DNA of 64,000 bases from Yarrowia lipolytica (lineage: Eukaryota > Ascomycota > Dipodascomycetes > Dipodascales): contig NC_090770.1 in assembly GCF_001761485.1 (NCBI RefSeq), positions 1,240,001 through 1,304,000 on the forward strand, written 5' to 3'. This document shows, one piece after another, positions 1 to 10,257 of this stretch. Under the pieces are notes generated by a model that was not told where the DNA came from, searched no databases, and was given only the letters and a program-made list of their open reading frames with translations. Positions within the stretch are counted from its first letter, which is position 1. Every line of letters starts with the position of its first letter. Made by a program: the position numbers and the translations under genes.

Positions 1-1104
<1,104 letters not shown>

Positions 1105-2325
1105 ATGGCAGCGCGGAAAAGCAAGAAGAGAACGCACGTCCAGATCTCCGAGGAGGACATGGACAAGATCCCCAAGTCCATGATCTTCAAGATGGGCTCC
1201 AAAAAGGTCGGCAGTGTCGCAGCGTCCCCGGCCTCTCAGCATGCGCTCACACAACTAGTTCGAGACACTCGATGTGCCATGGAACCCCACACCGCCGGCA
1301 AACTGCGGGAGCGAAAGGGAAACAAGCTGCGGGACTTTGTGACCATGGCTGGTCCTCTCGGAGTGTCACATTTGATGATTTTCACCAAGGGAGAGTCTGG
1401 CATGACTTCGCTGCGAATGGCTCGTGTGCCTCGGGGCCCCACTCTGCACTTCAAGGTGTCGCAGTACTCGCTCATCAAGGACGTTCGGAAGTTTGTGCGG
1501 TCGCCCAAGTCCAACGACGGCAAGCTGTACAAGCAGCCTCCTCTGCTGGTGATGAACAACTTTTCTCTCAAGAGTGACGATGCCACCAACCCCCACGAGA
1601 CTCTGGTAACCCAGATGTTCCAGAACATGTTCCCCCCTCTGTCTGCGCAGAACACCAGAATTCCCTCGATTCGTCGGGTCGTCATGCTCAACAAGGACAA
1701 GGAGACGGGCTCTATCGAGTTCCGACACTACGCCATCGACACCCGTCCGGTTGACGTGACCCGGGGCGTCAAAAAGCTCACCAAACTCAAACACAAGCTG
1801 CGAAAGAAGATCCCCAACCTCAGCAAAAAGCAGGATATGGCCGACTATCTTCTGGACCCCGATGCCGGAGCCTTCACCTCCGATTCGGACATGTCCGAGG
1901 TCGAGGAGGATGCCATTGTCGACCTCAACCCGGACGACGACGACGAAATGCCTCTTGAGGAGGGCCCTAGCAAACGGGCCGTCAAGCTCGTGGAGATTGG
2001 TCCCCGAATGACCCTCGATCTCATCAAGATTGAGGACGGCGTGTGTTCTGGAAAGGTGCTGCATCATACTCGGATTAAGAAGTCGGAGGCCGAGATCAAG
2101 AAGCTGGAGAAGCGACATTCGTCTGCCGCCAAGATCAAGGCCGACCGAAAGGCCGAGCAGTTGGCCAACGTCAAGGCCAAGACAGAGAAGAAGGGACGAA
2201 TGGCAAGAGGAAAGGAAAAGGCCAAGCTCAAGGGAGATGACGGTGATGAGGAGAATGAAGCTGGAGATGATGAGGACGAGGAGAATGAAGCTGACCAGGA
2301 GGATGATGACGAAGATGACGAGTAA
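1105..2325 (+). CDS. SSF1: Brix-domain ribosome biogenesis protein, Ssf1/Peter Pan family
   Basis: The protein has 406 residues and starts at the ATG at 1105, in an A-rich context. An in-frame GTG 90 bases upstream keeps the frame open but is not a likely start. The N-terminus is basic (MAARKSKKRTHVQ). The Brix domain covers roughly residues 30-290, with family stretches such as IPKSMIFKMG, LRERKGNKLRDFV and GPLGVSHLMIFTKG. The C-terminal third is charged: a basic coiled segment (KKLEKRHSSAAKIKADRKAEQ) and a very acidic tail (DDEDEENEADQEDDDEDDE). Yeast Ssf1/Ssf2 are nucleolar assembly factors of the 60S subunit that act in 27S pre-rRNA processing. The length is a little shorter than my recollection of the yeast proteins (about 450). 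It sits head to head with an RRP3-like helicase gene. Confidence 0.9.
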   Translation: MAARKSKKRTHVQISEEDMDKIPKSMIFKMGSKKVGSVAASPASQHALTQLVRDTRCAMEPHTAGKLRERKGNKLRDFVTMAGPLGVSHLMIFTKGESGMTSLRMARVPRGPTLHFKVSQYSLIKDVRKFVRSPKSNDGKLYKQPPLLVMNNFSLKSDDATNPHETLVTQMFQNMFPPLSAQNTRIPSIRRVVMLNKDKETGSIEFRHYAIDTRPVDVTRGVKKLTKLKHKLRKKIPNLSKKQDMADYLLDPDAGAFTSDSDMSEVEEDAIVDLNPDDDDEMPLEEGPSKRAVKLVEIGPRMTLDLIKIEDGVCSGKVLHHTRIKKSEAEIKKLEKRHSSAAKIKADRKAEQLANVKAKTEKKGRMARGKEKAKLKGDDGDEENEAGDDEDEENEADQEDDDEDDE

Positions 2326-2569
2326 CGTCGTATATAGATTAATTCATGATTGTATAGGTTCTGGGAGAGTGTAGTAGTCGATATGCGCTTACGTCAATCC
2401 ACATGTACATACTCGTACTGTATGTATACTCCATCGCTTGTCTATACTACGAGTGTACCGCTCATCTACAATAGCTATTAATGTGGTCATCCTGATCACC
2501 TCAAATCAACATAAATCATAAATCATCATATATATCGTTTACATCGTTCATATCGTTACTACCACAAGC

Positions 2570-3718
2570 TTAGTCGTTGTAGTTTCCACCAGCAGAACCG
2601 TCCTTGTTTCGAACAAGCCCAACCTCGGCATCAAAGTGATCCTGCTGGGAAGTACCGTTCTTGTCAAACACGGGAACCTCTCCAGTCACCGTTACTCGCA
2701 CTCCATGTCGTCGGTAAGGATAGTATCCAAACGAGGCGCTGTGCGAAGTGGTTCGGTTGTCCCAAAAGGCCACATCCTGTGAGTTCCACTTGAATCGGAC
2801 AGTGTCCTCCTGCTGGGTAGCCACCAGAGAGTTGATGTAGGTCATGATGGCCTGGGACTCGGAGGTGGGGATGCCCCGCAGAGCAGTCACAAAGCCGGGG
2901 TTAAGGAAGACGGACTTCCAGCCGGTCACGGGATGTGTTCGAATGACAGGATGTTCGGTCTCAATGGGGTCTCGTCGGAGAGGCTGGCCCACACGGGCTG
3001 AGTCTGCGGCCTGGGCGACTCCCGAGTGGATGGCAGTGAGACTCTCGAGGTACTTTTGCATGGGCTCAGACAGCGAGTCGTAGACGGCGTAGTTGGAGGT
3101 CCACAAGGTGTCTCCTCCGGTTGGGGGGTTGGCCAGCACCTTGAGCGAGGTGTATGAAGGGGGCTGTTTTTCGTAGGTGACGTCCGCGTGCCACAGGTGG
3201 GTGGCTGGGAAGGCTGTGTTGGGTTTCTTGTGGTAGTCGGTGTAGACCACGTGGACCTCGTCGAGGTTTCGGGCCTCCCAGTCTCGGGGCACAGAGGTGG
3301 AGGCGTGCTTGTGCAGGGTGCCCCAGAACCGGCCGAGGTTGAGCTGGTCTTCGATCTCAAAGTCGGGCTGGTCTCGGAAGAAGACGCAGCCTCGGAAGGA
3401 GATCAGACGGGCGAGTTCCTTCTTCTGCTCTGTGGACAGCGTCTTTAGAGAAACACCGTGGATCTCGGTTCCGAACCGGGGGGTCAGCTCAATCACCTTG
3501 GACGCGTCCTTGAACAGGTTTGTGTAGTTGGGGTCCGCGTCGATACCGGCGTCTGTGTAGGGGACTTCCTCGAGGGGGTCCCACTTGAGGTCCGGGTAGA
3601 CGGGGAGAAGGTAGTCGTACTTGTAGGGTGCTTCGACCTCGGCAATGACCGACTTCAGGGTCGAGACCTGGGGGGCTGATGATGCCGGCGAGGGCAGTTT
3701 TTCAGCGCTGGGTGCCAT
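2570..3718 (-). CDS. TauD-family alpha-ketoglutarate-dependent dioxygenase (sulfonate/taurine type)
   Basis: The protein has 382 residues and starts at the ATG at 3716-3718 (context caactaaaATGGCACCC). The frame stays open to a GTG 57 bases upstream, which is less likely as a start. The iron ligands of the TauD/TfdA fold are visible: H177 and D179 in HLWHADVTYE, and H326 in WDNRTTSHSASF. R341 in RRHGVRVT is a likely 2-oxoglutarate carboxylate ligand. TSNYAVYDSLSEPMQKYL is typical of the family. The family oxidises sulfonates, taurine or related acids, using 2-oxoglutarate and O2 to release sulfite or an aldehyde. Yeast Jlp1 is the nearest well-known relative. The substrate cannot be read from the sequence. 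No targeting signal is evident, so it is probably cytosolic. Confidence 0.88.
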   Translation of the reverse strand: MAPSAEKLPSPASSAPQVSTLKSVIAEVEAPYKYDYLLPVYPDLKWDPLEEVPYTDAGIDADPNYTNLFKDASKVIELTPRFGTEIHGVSLKTLSTEQKKELARLISFRGCVFFRDQPDFEIEDQLNLGRFWGTLHKHASTSVPRDWEARNLDEVHVVYTDYHKKPNTAFPATHLWHADVTYEKQPPSYTSLKVLANPPTGGDTLWTSNYAVYDSLSEPMQKYLESLTAIHSGVAQAADSARVGQPLRRDPIETEHPVIRTHPVTGWKSVFLNPGFVTALRGIPTSESQAIMTYINSLVATQQEDTVRFKWNSQDVAFWDNRTTSHSASFGYYPYRRHGVRVTVTGEVPVFDKNGTSQQDHFDAEVGLVRNKDGSAGGNYND

Positions 3719-3831
3719 TTTAGTTGTTGGGGTGGACCTGATTGGGTTGATGTTTGTATCGGGCGTTTGAGTCACGTCTGGGTTCGTCGGTGCTCGAAAG
3801 TGGCTCTGAGGAGACGCGTGAGAAGTCAGTT

Positions 3832-3915
3832 GAGGAGCGCGAGAAGTCTGTGGAGCTCGAGAAGTCTGTTAGGGAGCTCGAGAAGTCTGTTAGGGAGCTC
3901 GAGATGTCGGTTGAG
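3832..3915. repeat. 21-bp minisatellite (4 units) upstream of the dioxygenase gene
   Basis: Units are gagctcgagaagtctgttagg and variants at 3832, 3853, 3874 and 3895. Because 21 is divisible by three, every reading frame through it shows a seven-residue repeat. I regard this as a by-product of the unit length and not as evidence for a coiled-coil protein. Confidence 0.85.
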
Positions 3916-3963
3916 GCGCAAAGTCGGTGGAGGCGCAAAGTCGGTGGAGGCGCAAAGTCGGTG
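3913..3963. repeat. 17-bp tandem repeat (3 perfect units)
   Basis: The unit gaggcgcaaagtcggtg is repeated three times without mismatch, immediately after the 21-bp array. The 17-base length breaks every reading frame, which argues against a long ORF through this stretch. Confidence 0.9.
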
Positions 3964-6567
3964 AGGTGGCGCGAGAAGTCGATTCAGGCTGTCTCGATTG
4001 AGGCTGGAAGGCTCGTCTCGTCTCCTATATATATCCTCTCGCTGCCGGCTGTCATGACGCAATAGCCATCAGAGTTTGGCGCACTGATTGTGTTTGATTG
4101 CGCAGGATAAAGTGCCAGCCACAGCTTTGGATGGCGCCATGCAAGCGCTCCGTGGTGCGACATGGCAACTGTGGCGTCGGGTTTATCTTGTGCCGCCTTT
4201 GGGGGCTCTTTCAAACGCCTCGTTGCCACCCACGGTGTGGAAAGTGCACGGCCCTCTTTTTCACACTCGGCGTTTAGCCAATCGGCTGGCTCGACACTTC
4301 TCCGAAGCTTAAATCCCGAACGGGCTATTGCCGAAACGTCTGCAATAATGGAGATGGATGGAGGCGGATACAATAAGGGGACTAGAAAAGCCGATGGCGG
4401 GAACGGGATTTTGCACAGGGCCAGCAAATCTGGATTTGGCGGGGGTCTCGGTTTAACCATCGCGTGACCCTTTCGAGAGAACGAGCTCTCGGACTTGACA
4501 CGGACAGGGTTTGTGGGGGCACGTTGGAGCTTGACGTGCATGTTTTGAGGAAGATTCATGAGATGAGTCGAGTCTGGTGGAATGTGCAAGATTGGAGTGT
4601 TCGCATCTTGTGTGAGGAAATCACATCTTCTTCGTTTCTACAGTTACTGTCTACACTTTCTATCTACACTTTCTGTCTACAGTTACTGTCCTCTTCCGTC
4701 CATTTCCCTCTCCCATTGCCTCTCCTTTTGCCTCTCCCTTTTTTATTCTCTCCTTCCTTTCGCCCTCAGCCTTCCCCAGACAATACCGTCTGTTTTTCGT
4801 AGCGGGGAAATGCATCTCACCATGCACCGGACCAAACATGATTTTGAATTCGGACGAGATCAAAATGCCGAAACGTCCACGCCAGAACGGAAGGATATCA
4901 GCGTTGTGCGCGAAACCGTGGCTTGAACGGGTCGCGGTGTGTGGCGGTGTTCGGTGTTCGGTGTTCGCATTTGTTTCGGTAGTCGAGACCTTCGAGGTCT
5001 TAGAGCCTCTGGTGGATGGTCTCTGGTGGGTTGGTATCTGGATGGCATCTCCGGTTTATGTTTTACAGATTAGAATATACTGTAAATGTGAGGAGGTATG
5101 TACTTTCAACAGAAAATATAAAATATAAAATATAAAATATAAATTGCATGAAGTATTAGCTACAAGTACGATACCATAAATCTATGTACTGTCGATACAA
5201 GTGCAAGTCAAGTACCAAGTACAGTCCAGTACAGTCAGTGCAGTCAGTACAGTCAGTACAAGTACAAGTTTATATATAATGGAATTACTATACATTATTA
5301 AATATATATAAACATTACAATTATTACAATTAATACATAAAACCAAATAACGTACACCTCGGCTTATGCACAATGGAGTCGTGCGACTGAAATAATATCC
5401 CGCCTCCTCGAACTATTTTTAGTCCTAAAATAAAATGCTTATACCTTAGCATTCATTAGTACACTCGTACAACGTCTTTGAGTGACGATAAAACACTTTG
5501 TGGGCAGAAAAACTGTCTAATCAACAGTATAACCAACAGCTCTACCTATTTCTACATCCACCACCACCTCCCCCATCTCCTCCATCCCCTCCACTCTCAT
5601 CCCTATAGAATCAGACTTCGGCGTGATTACAAACGTCCGGATAAACGGCCTGCAGCACGGTTGTACGGCGTTTCCTCGGGGCAAACGTAAAGATAATTAC
5701 GTCATGACGTGCTGGAACGTGACCCGAGCCTCCCTCGGTCCTCGGTCACATGACCGACCCATGTCGAGGCGTTTGGTGGGATGTGTGCAAGTGACTTGCA
5801 TGTGACTCGTTGGTGACTCACGTGGACTCAGATGACTCAGTGACTCAAGTGCGCGTATTAACGCGAAATCACAGTCATCTTTTGTCGAATAAATTACGTA
5901 ATATTTCATCCACCAATCTGTCGAGAGTCAAACCTCCGATAGGAGCACTGTATCGCGGGTTGGGTTGGTTGGACAAAGTAATTATCCGATGGACTCGGAG
6001 ATGGTGAAAATCCAATTCCAGTGATTTTACTTTAGAGGTACAGAGTAATATGTACAGTAAAATCGAAATGAAAAAAAAAATGAAAAAAAAAAGTAAAAAA
6101 AAAAAGTAAAAACATCATCCGTCTTCGGAAAAAACGGTTCTGGGGCTCCAATATTACCCAATGTCATAATAATAGTAAGAAATTCAACTGTACTATAGTG
6201 CATCATTAGAAAATGCTTTTTAGTATTTTTGATACTGATATTTTGCACCGATATCGTCAAATTTCGTGGGGAAATGAGTGCAGTTGGCCAAAACACGAAT
6301 CAGTATCTGAAATTAGAAGTGCCAAACGAATCAACAGTCGTATGGAAATGAATATTATTGGTTTTGGACGGGAGAGGAGTACAGCTGTTGTTTTTTTTGG
6401 TTGATTGGTTATAATCTCAACAATTGTACTCAATCTACAGTAACAGCTCAGTCGCGCAGGACTAAACACGCCTGTCATGATATTCATTTAAACTCCGGAC
6501 GTGACGCGTCGCGCGTGATAAATAAATCGTCAGTAAGTAGTCCAGCCAATACTCATAAAACACCACA

Positions 6568-7383
6568 ATGAAGGACGCGGAAACTACAACGGTCCGCGAA
6601 CTCGGCCCAGATCACGTGGCCAATGACATTTATTCGTTTCTGAACCGCAAACCGTGCGCGCGACACCAGAAATCAGATGCGACCAAACACACATGCGGAT
6701 GGCCACGAGCCAGGCTACCTTCTCCTCCGGCTGAAGAAGAGGGGCCCGAGAAACTGGAGTTGCTGGCGGATGCTTCCAGGAGATTCTCCCTGGAGTCGGT
6801 GAAGACAATTGTGGGTCCTGGAGTGCTGCAGTATCTCCAACGCGGTGGATTTTCGTCAGGCGATTTGGTGAAGACCCTGCAGTTGTTTTTCAGCCACTCT
6901 TCCCTGACAGAGGAGCAGTTGGCGATGCGATTTCAGCGGGCCAACCTCCGTAGTCTGAATGCCTTTATGGAGACTCTTGAGACCGGGGTTTATCCTGCCA
7001 AGTGCTTCCTGCTGGGTCCCAGGTACATCCCTTCAGAGACAGAGCAGTCCACGGCAGTCGCAGACACCAGAGAAACGACTACCGGAAAAACGACTGAGGA
7101 GCGTACCAGACTGGACGGTGGAAACTCTGCAAGTACAATTGTCCCTCCTCAATCGACTGAGACCGAGCTTGCAAAAGAAAAAGACAATGGTCAAACAAAA
7201 TCTATGCCGGTAGTAATTGGCGAGATTGTTAAGACTGGCAGTAATAGGACCAATCCCACAAAACCGTCTTCTGCCAACGTTGCCATCCCACCTCACAATG
7301 CCCCACAACTGACTACCTACAAACGGTCATTTCCTCCGTTATCTCCCCTGGCTAAACGACAGTGCATGGACGTCCCTTCTTAA
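6568..7383 (+). CDS. Hypothetical protein, possibly the N-terminal part of an interrupted F-box gene
   Basis: The protein has 271 residues and starts at the ATG at 6568 in the good context caccacaATG. I do not recognise a domain. Residues about 65-150 look folded and helical (SLESVKTIVGPGVLQYLQ, EEQLAMRFQRANLRSLNAF). The remainder is rich in Thr, Ser and Pro and looks disordered, ending in KRSFPPLSPLAKRQ. The reading frame is the same as that of the F-box ORF downstream. Only a TAA at 7381, a second TAA at 7408 and a TGA at 9163 interrupt one continuous frame from 6568 to 9666. The helical module here resembles, weakly by eye, the one encoded at about 7470-7680. It may therefore be a separate gene or the 5' part of a larger gene with nonsense changes. 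Confidence 0.5.
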   Translation: MKDAETTTVRELGPDHVANDIYSFLNRKPCARHQKSDATKHTCGWPRARLPSPPAEEEGPEKLELLADASRRFSLESVKTIVGPGVLQYLQRGGFSSGDLVKTLQLFFSHSSLTEEQLAMRFQRANLRSLNAFMETLETGVYPAKCFLLGPRYIPSETEQSTAVADTRETTTGKTTEERTRLDGGNSASTIVPPQSTETELAKEKDNGQTKSMPVVIGEIVKTGSNRTNPTKPSSANVAIPPHNAPQLTTYKRSFPPLSPLAKRQCMDVPS

Positions 7384-7542
7384 CCCCAGGGGGCTTGGTC
7401 CTTAAGCTAAGAGCTGTGGGATATTGAACAGCGTGGCAGGTTTCTATTGCACAACTTCAGCCATTATCCAGGAGTCGAGAGAGAGCGGTTTGAACTGGAA
7501 CGGTGCGTGCATTTCATCGGTTATTTTCACAATTCCCAAGGC

Positions 7543-9165
7543 ATGGCACTGGATGTTGGCATTGCCGAGCAGATCTCGATTCTGCGTGCGCGTGGCGTGT
7601 CAGTTGTAGATGGGTTTCGGGCCGCTATTCAGAGAGTGCAAGACAATGGGACTCTATTCGAAAGTGAAGTCGTGGGCTTGGGATGTACTACTCAATCAAG
7701 TCATGCCTTTGGGATCAACCATCAACTCCCTCAGTACACATCTATTCATAAGCCTCCTCAGCTGCCTCAAGTCCCGCTGTTGACTCCGCCCCGTTACACC
7801 AACCATCCTCAAACATCTCCCAAAGTGGCCTACCCTCATGGTACCCGTCCTCCAATCTTGACTCCACCTCACCAGGCGCATTCCTCGCCTCCGATAACGC
7901 AGCGCAAGGAACAAAAACAGGTGGTGCAAGATGAAAAGCTGGCCAAGATGCAGGATAAGTCTCCGATTGTCAAGATTTCAAATAAACCCCCAGCTGTTCG
8001 CTCGACTTCCAATAACTCGGCTGCCAAAACACCCCCTTCCGAAACCACCTCTACCAAAACGACTTTCAACCCATGCGCGCCTGTGTTCAAACCTGCTGTT
8101 GAGTCAACACCCAGATACGTATCCAAGCCTCCTGTTGCATCTAAGCGAGAAGTCTCGGCGGCTGCTTTAATGGCCGTCGAGTTGACTGATGACGTCAGCA
8201 CTACAAGACGCCCATTTCCACAGCTCCCAGAGAGTGTGGTTGAAAACATGTGCTTCCACCTCGATCTGGAAACCTGCATTGCTTTGGCTGATACAAGCAC
8301 TCTATTCAAAAGTGCTATCCGTAAGGCTGAGAATACCCTGATTCGTGACAAGGTCCAGACTCGTATTCCTTGGGCTACTTCTCTTGAAGCACATGAGTCG
8401 GAGTACACGTCGTGGTTCGACTATGGACGAGTCGTGGTGTCCCGAGCAAGGAGATTCAGCTCGAATGCCGCGTCCTGGGCATGTGCTGACAACCTGGACT
8501 CGATTCCGCGGTCCGATCTCACGTTCATTGACCCTGTGGATGCCCAAGGTCGAATGGACTTTGAGCCTTTATTTGAGGGTGCCTTTTTGATGCCCTTCAT
8601 TCTCCAGCGTGACGGGCTCAGTGTGGTTCACTTGCAGGGCAACTGTATCTTTACCGACTACGTATCGTTGAACCTCAAGACTTTCAAGGTCCAGCAGGCG
8701 GCCATCAAGACCGAGCCACTTCACACTCCGAAGAAGCACGCTCTTTTCACGCCTCGAGGAACAAAGATGTTCGTCAACAACGACCACGCCTCCATTCAGT
8801 TTGTGGATGAAAACGACCGCGTGCTGTGGATCAAGGACGGCGAGACTAATGTGTTTGTGGATAAGTCCTGTGCCTTCAAAACTGAAGACGGTATCCTCAA
8901 ATACGACCGCGAACATTTTTCCAGCATGGTTTCGTCTTTTGAGCCGGGCTTTGGCAAGCTTCTGGGTGGTGGCGCTGGATTTATTGGGCTTCTGCGCTCT
9001 GGTTCACAGTATCAAGTGTGTTACTTTGACGCGGTGGCAGACCGCCGACAGAAATACTGTTTGACTTCTTTCTCGGCAGATGAACGCGTGCTCAAAACAA
9101 TGGAGGTTGTCGTGTTCAATGGAATGCTGCACATCAACCTGTTCAACACCATGGTTCCTTTCTGA
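7543..9165 (+). CDS. F-box-like protein, ends at an in-frame TGA
   Basis: The ATG at 7543 gives 540 residues, but the frame is open back to 7411, so the true 5' end is uncertain. After a helical module and a long Pro/Ser/Thr-rich linker (HKPPQLPQVPLLTPPRYTN), residues about 224-265 read FPQLPESVVENMCFHLDLET and CIALADTSTLFKSAI. This fits an F-box, the roughly 40-residue Skp1-binding motif of SCF ubiquitin ligases. The region behind it is a long mixed-strand domain of unknown type, possibly the substrate-recognition part. The frame ends with TGA at 9163-9165, but good coding sequence resumes in the same frame right after it. The protein is therefore probably truncated relative to its ancestor. 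No other Yarrowia-type gene signal was seen nearby. Confidence 0.55.
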   Translation: MALDVGIAEQISILRARGVSVVDGFRAAIQRVQDNGTLFESEVVGLGCTTQSSHAFGINHQLPQYTSIHKPPQLPQVPLLTPPRYTNHPQTSPKVAYPHGTRPPILTPPHQAHSSPPITQRKEQKQVVQDEKLAKMQDKSPIVKISNKPPAVRSTSNNSAAKTPPSETTSTKTTFNPCAPVFKPAVESTPRYVSKPPVASKREVSAAALMAVELTDDVSTTRRPFPQLPESVVENMCFHLDLETCIALADTSTLFKSAIRKAENTLIRDKVQTRIPWATSLEAHESEYTSWFDYGRVVVSRARRFSSNAASWACADNLDSIPRSDLTFIDPVDAQGRMDFEPLFEGAFLMPFILQRDGLSVVHLQGNCIFTDYVSLNLKTFKVQQAAIKTEPLHTPKKHALFTPRGTKMFVNNDHASIQFVDENDRVLWIKDGETNVFVDKSCAFKTEDGILKYDREHFSSMVSSFEPGFGKLLGGGAGFIGLLRSGSQYQVCYFDAVADRRQKYCLTSFSADERVLKTMEVVVFNGMLHINLFNTMVPF

Positions 9166-9666
9166 GTGGATTTGAAGTTGCAGCGACCCGGCAAGAAGCT
9201 CAACAACATCTGGGTGACTCCCGTTCCGGCTGGGGTTTCCAAGTCCATGAAGGCGTTCCGGTTGGCAGACAACTCCGAAACGACTCTCGAGAAGACCAAG
9301 AATCTAAAACAGTCCACATTCCGCTCGGTGTGTGGTCGGTTTGTCTCTGCTTCGGTGAGTCGAGGACGGGTTGTTGGAGACCTGGTCACTGGCACTTCGT
9401 ACTGCGTAAAAGACCGTAGTCAAGGCCGTCCCAACTTTGTGTTCCCCTTCTTCAACGGCAAGACGCCCTCTTTCGTCAGATGGAAGCGAGCTACAGCCAT
9501 CTCCATCTTGAACAAGCTCAGCGGTGATCTTGCTCGCAGAGGTAACAGGACTGGTTTTTTCATGGATCGGATTCCATACGATGTCACGGTGAAGAAAATG
9601 TACAAGTTTTATCATTTCGATCCTGTTGGACCCGAGCTCGTTATTCAGGTACAAGGGAGATTCTAA
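9166..9666 (+). pseudogene. Continuation of the F-box ORF beyond the in-frame TGA
   Basis: This stretch of 166 codons is open in exactly the frame of the preceding F-box ORF and begins at the codon after its TGA. It has no ATG near its start; the first codon is GTG. The translation (for example FVFPFFNGKTPSFVRWKRA and KMYKFYHFDPVGPELVIQ) looks like real protein sequence and not random frame. The simplest reading is the C-terminal domain of the same gene, separated by a recent nonsense change. Stop readthrough or a base-calling error are alternatives. The terminal TAA at 9664 lies inside an 11-bp tandem repeat. Confidence 0.55.
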
Positions 9667-9715
9667 GGCGGTTCTAAGGCGGTTCTAAGGCGGTTCTAAG
9701 GCGATTCTAAGAAGG
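9661..9715. repeat. 11-bp minisatellite overlapping the stop codon of the F-box locus
   Basis: The unit ttctaaggcgg occurs three times exactly and twice with changes. The first unit contains the TAA at 9664-9666 that ends the upstream frame. Confidence 0.9.
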
Positions 9716-10257
9716 ACGGTGGAACGTCATGAGAGGGTCTTATTGGAGGGTCTTTGACCTCGAGACTTGAACAATACATACAGTAGTTACTCGTACAAGC
9801 ACAGTATATACAAGTCCAAGTATATCAAGTAATAGTACATTAAATACAATACAAATACTGACAAATACAATCACAGTACATACTGTATTGTACAGCACAA
9901 AAACAAACACGTTTCCACTCGTAGTCGTACATTCTTCTAGCGGAACAAATCTTCCGAAAATGCACACACCCCAGAATCGAACAGTGTACCTCGGCCAACT
10001 TCTGGTGATGACCCTGCTAAACATTGATTCATTGTACCCACCAATACTGTATCAATACTGTAGCAATACTGTAGTAATACCAGTAAGAGTAGTCGTCCAA
10101 CTTGTATACTGTTTTAAACTCGTTTGTCGTCCTCTCGAATCCTCGCTACACAAGCCCGCTTACGTCCTCTTCTTTACGTAGCTGCTGACTAATCTCTTCA
10201 CTCGCATGCACGGAAAAGCGAAACTCCCAACCTTCTTCTCCATCACGACACATAGCT
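9716..10257. promoter_or_regulatory. Spacer and probable promoter of the FN3/coiled-coil gene
   Basis: The left part carries short A/C/G/T repeats of the tacaagtcc, agtacagtac type (9770-9900) that recur across the window. Near 10030-10085 the sequence caatactgtagtaatac repeats. No ORF, tRNA or TATA box is convincing. Confidence 0.4.

Larger units (their letters stand above)
3719..6567. other. 2.8-kb non-coding spacer with tandem repeats and a pyrimidine-rich tract
   Basis: No convincing gene is seen. The left part (3719-4100) holds the dioxygenase promoter, with two tandem-repeat arrays and a TATA-like tatatatat at about 4026-4034 on the dioxygenase side. A long C/T-rich tract at 4640-4780 looks like a Yarrowia core promoter pointing right. 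It precedes an ATG at 4809 that opens only a 38-codon frame (to 4926), which I could not recognise. The rest (5130-6560) is A/T-rich with TA-type microsatellites, repeats of the gtacagtcagtac kind and A-runs near 6065-6110. Confidence 0.5.

Noticed and set aside
3754-4065. Plus-strand ORF of 103 codons with heptad-like EKSVREL repeats
   Set aside because: It is created by a 21-bp tandem repeat, lies in the dioxygenase promoter, and the adjoining 17-bp array breaks frames. There are no gene signals.
3984-4589. Minus-strand ORF of 201 codons
   Set aside because: It starts at TTG, has proline-rich random-looking sequence and no promoter, and spans repeat-containing spacer.
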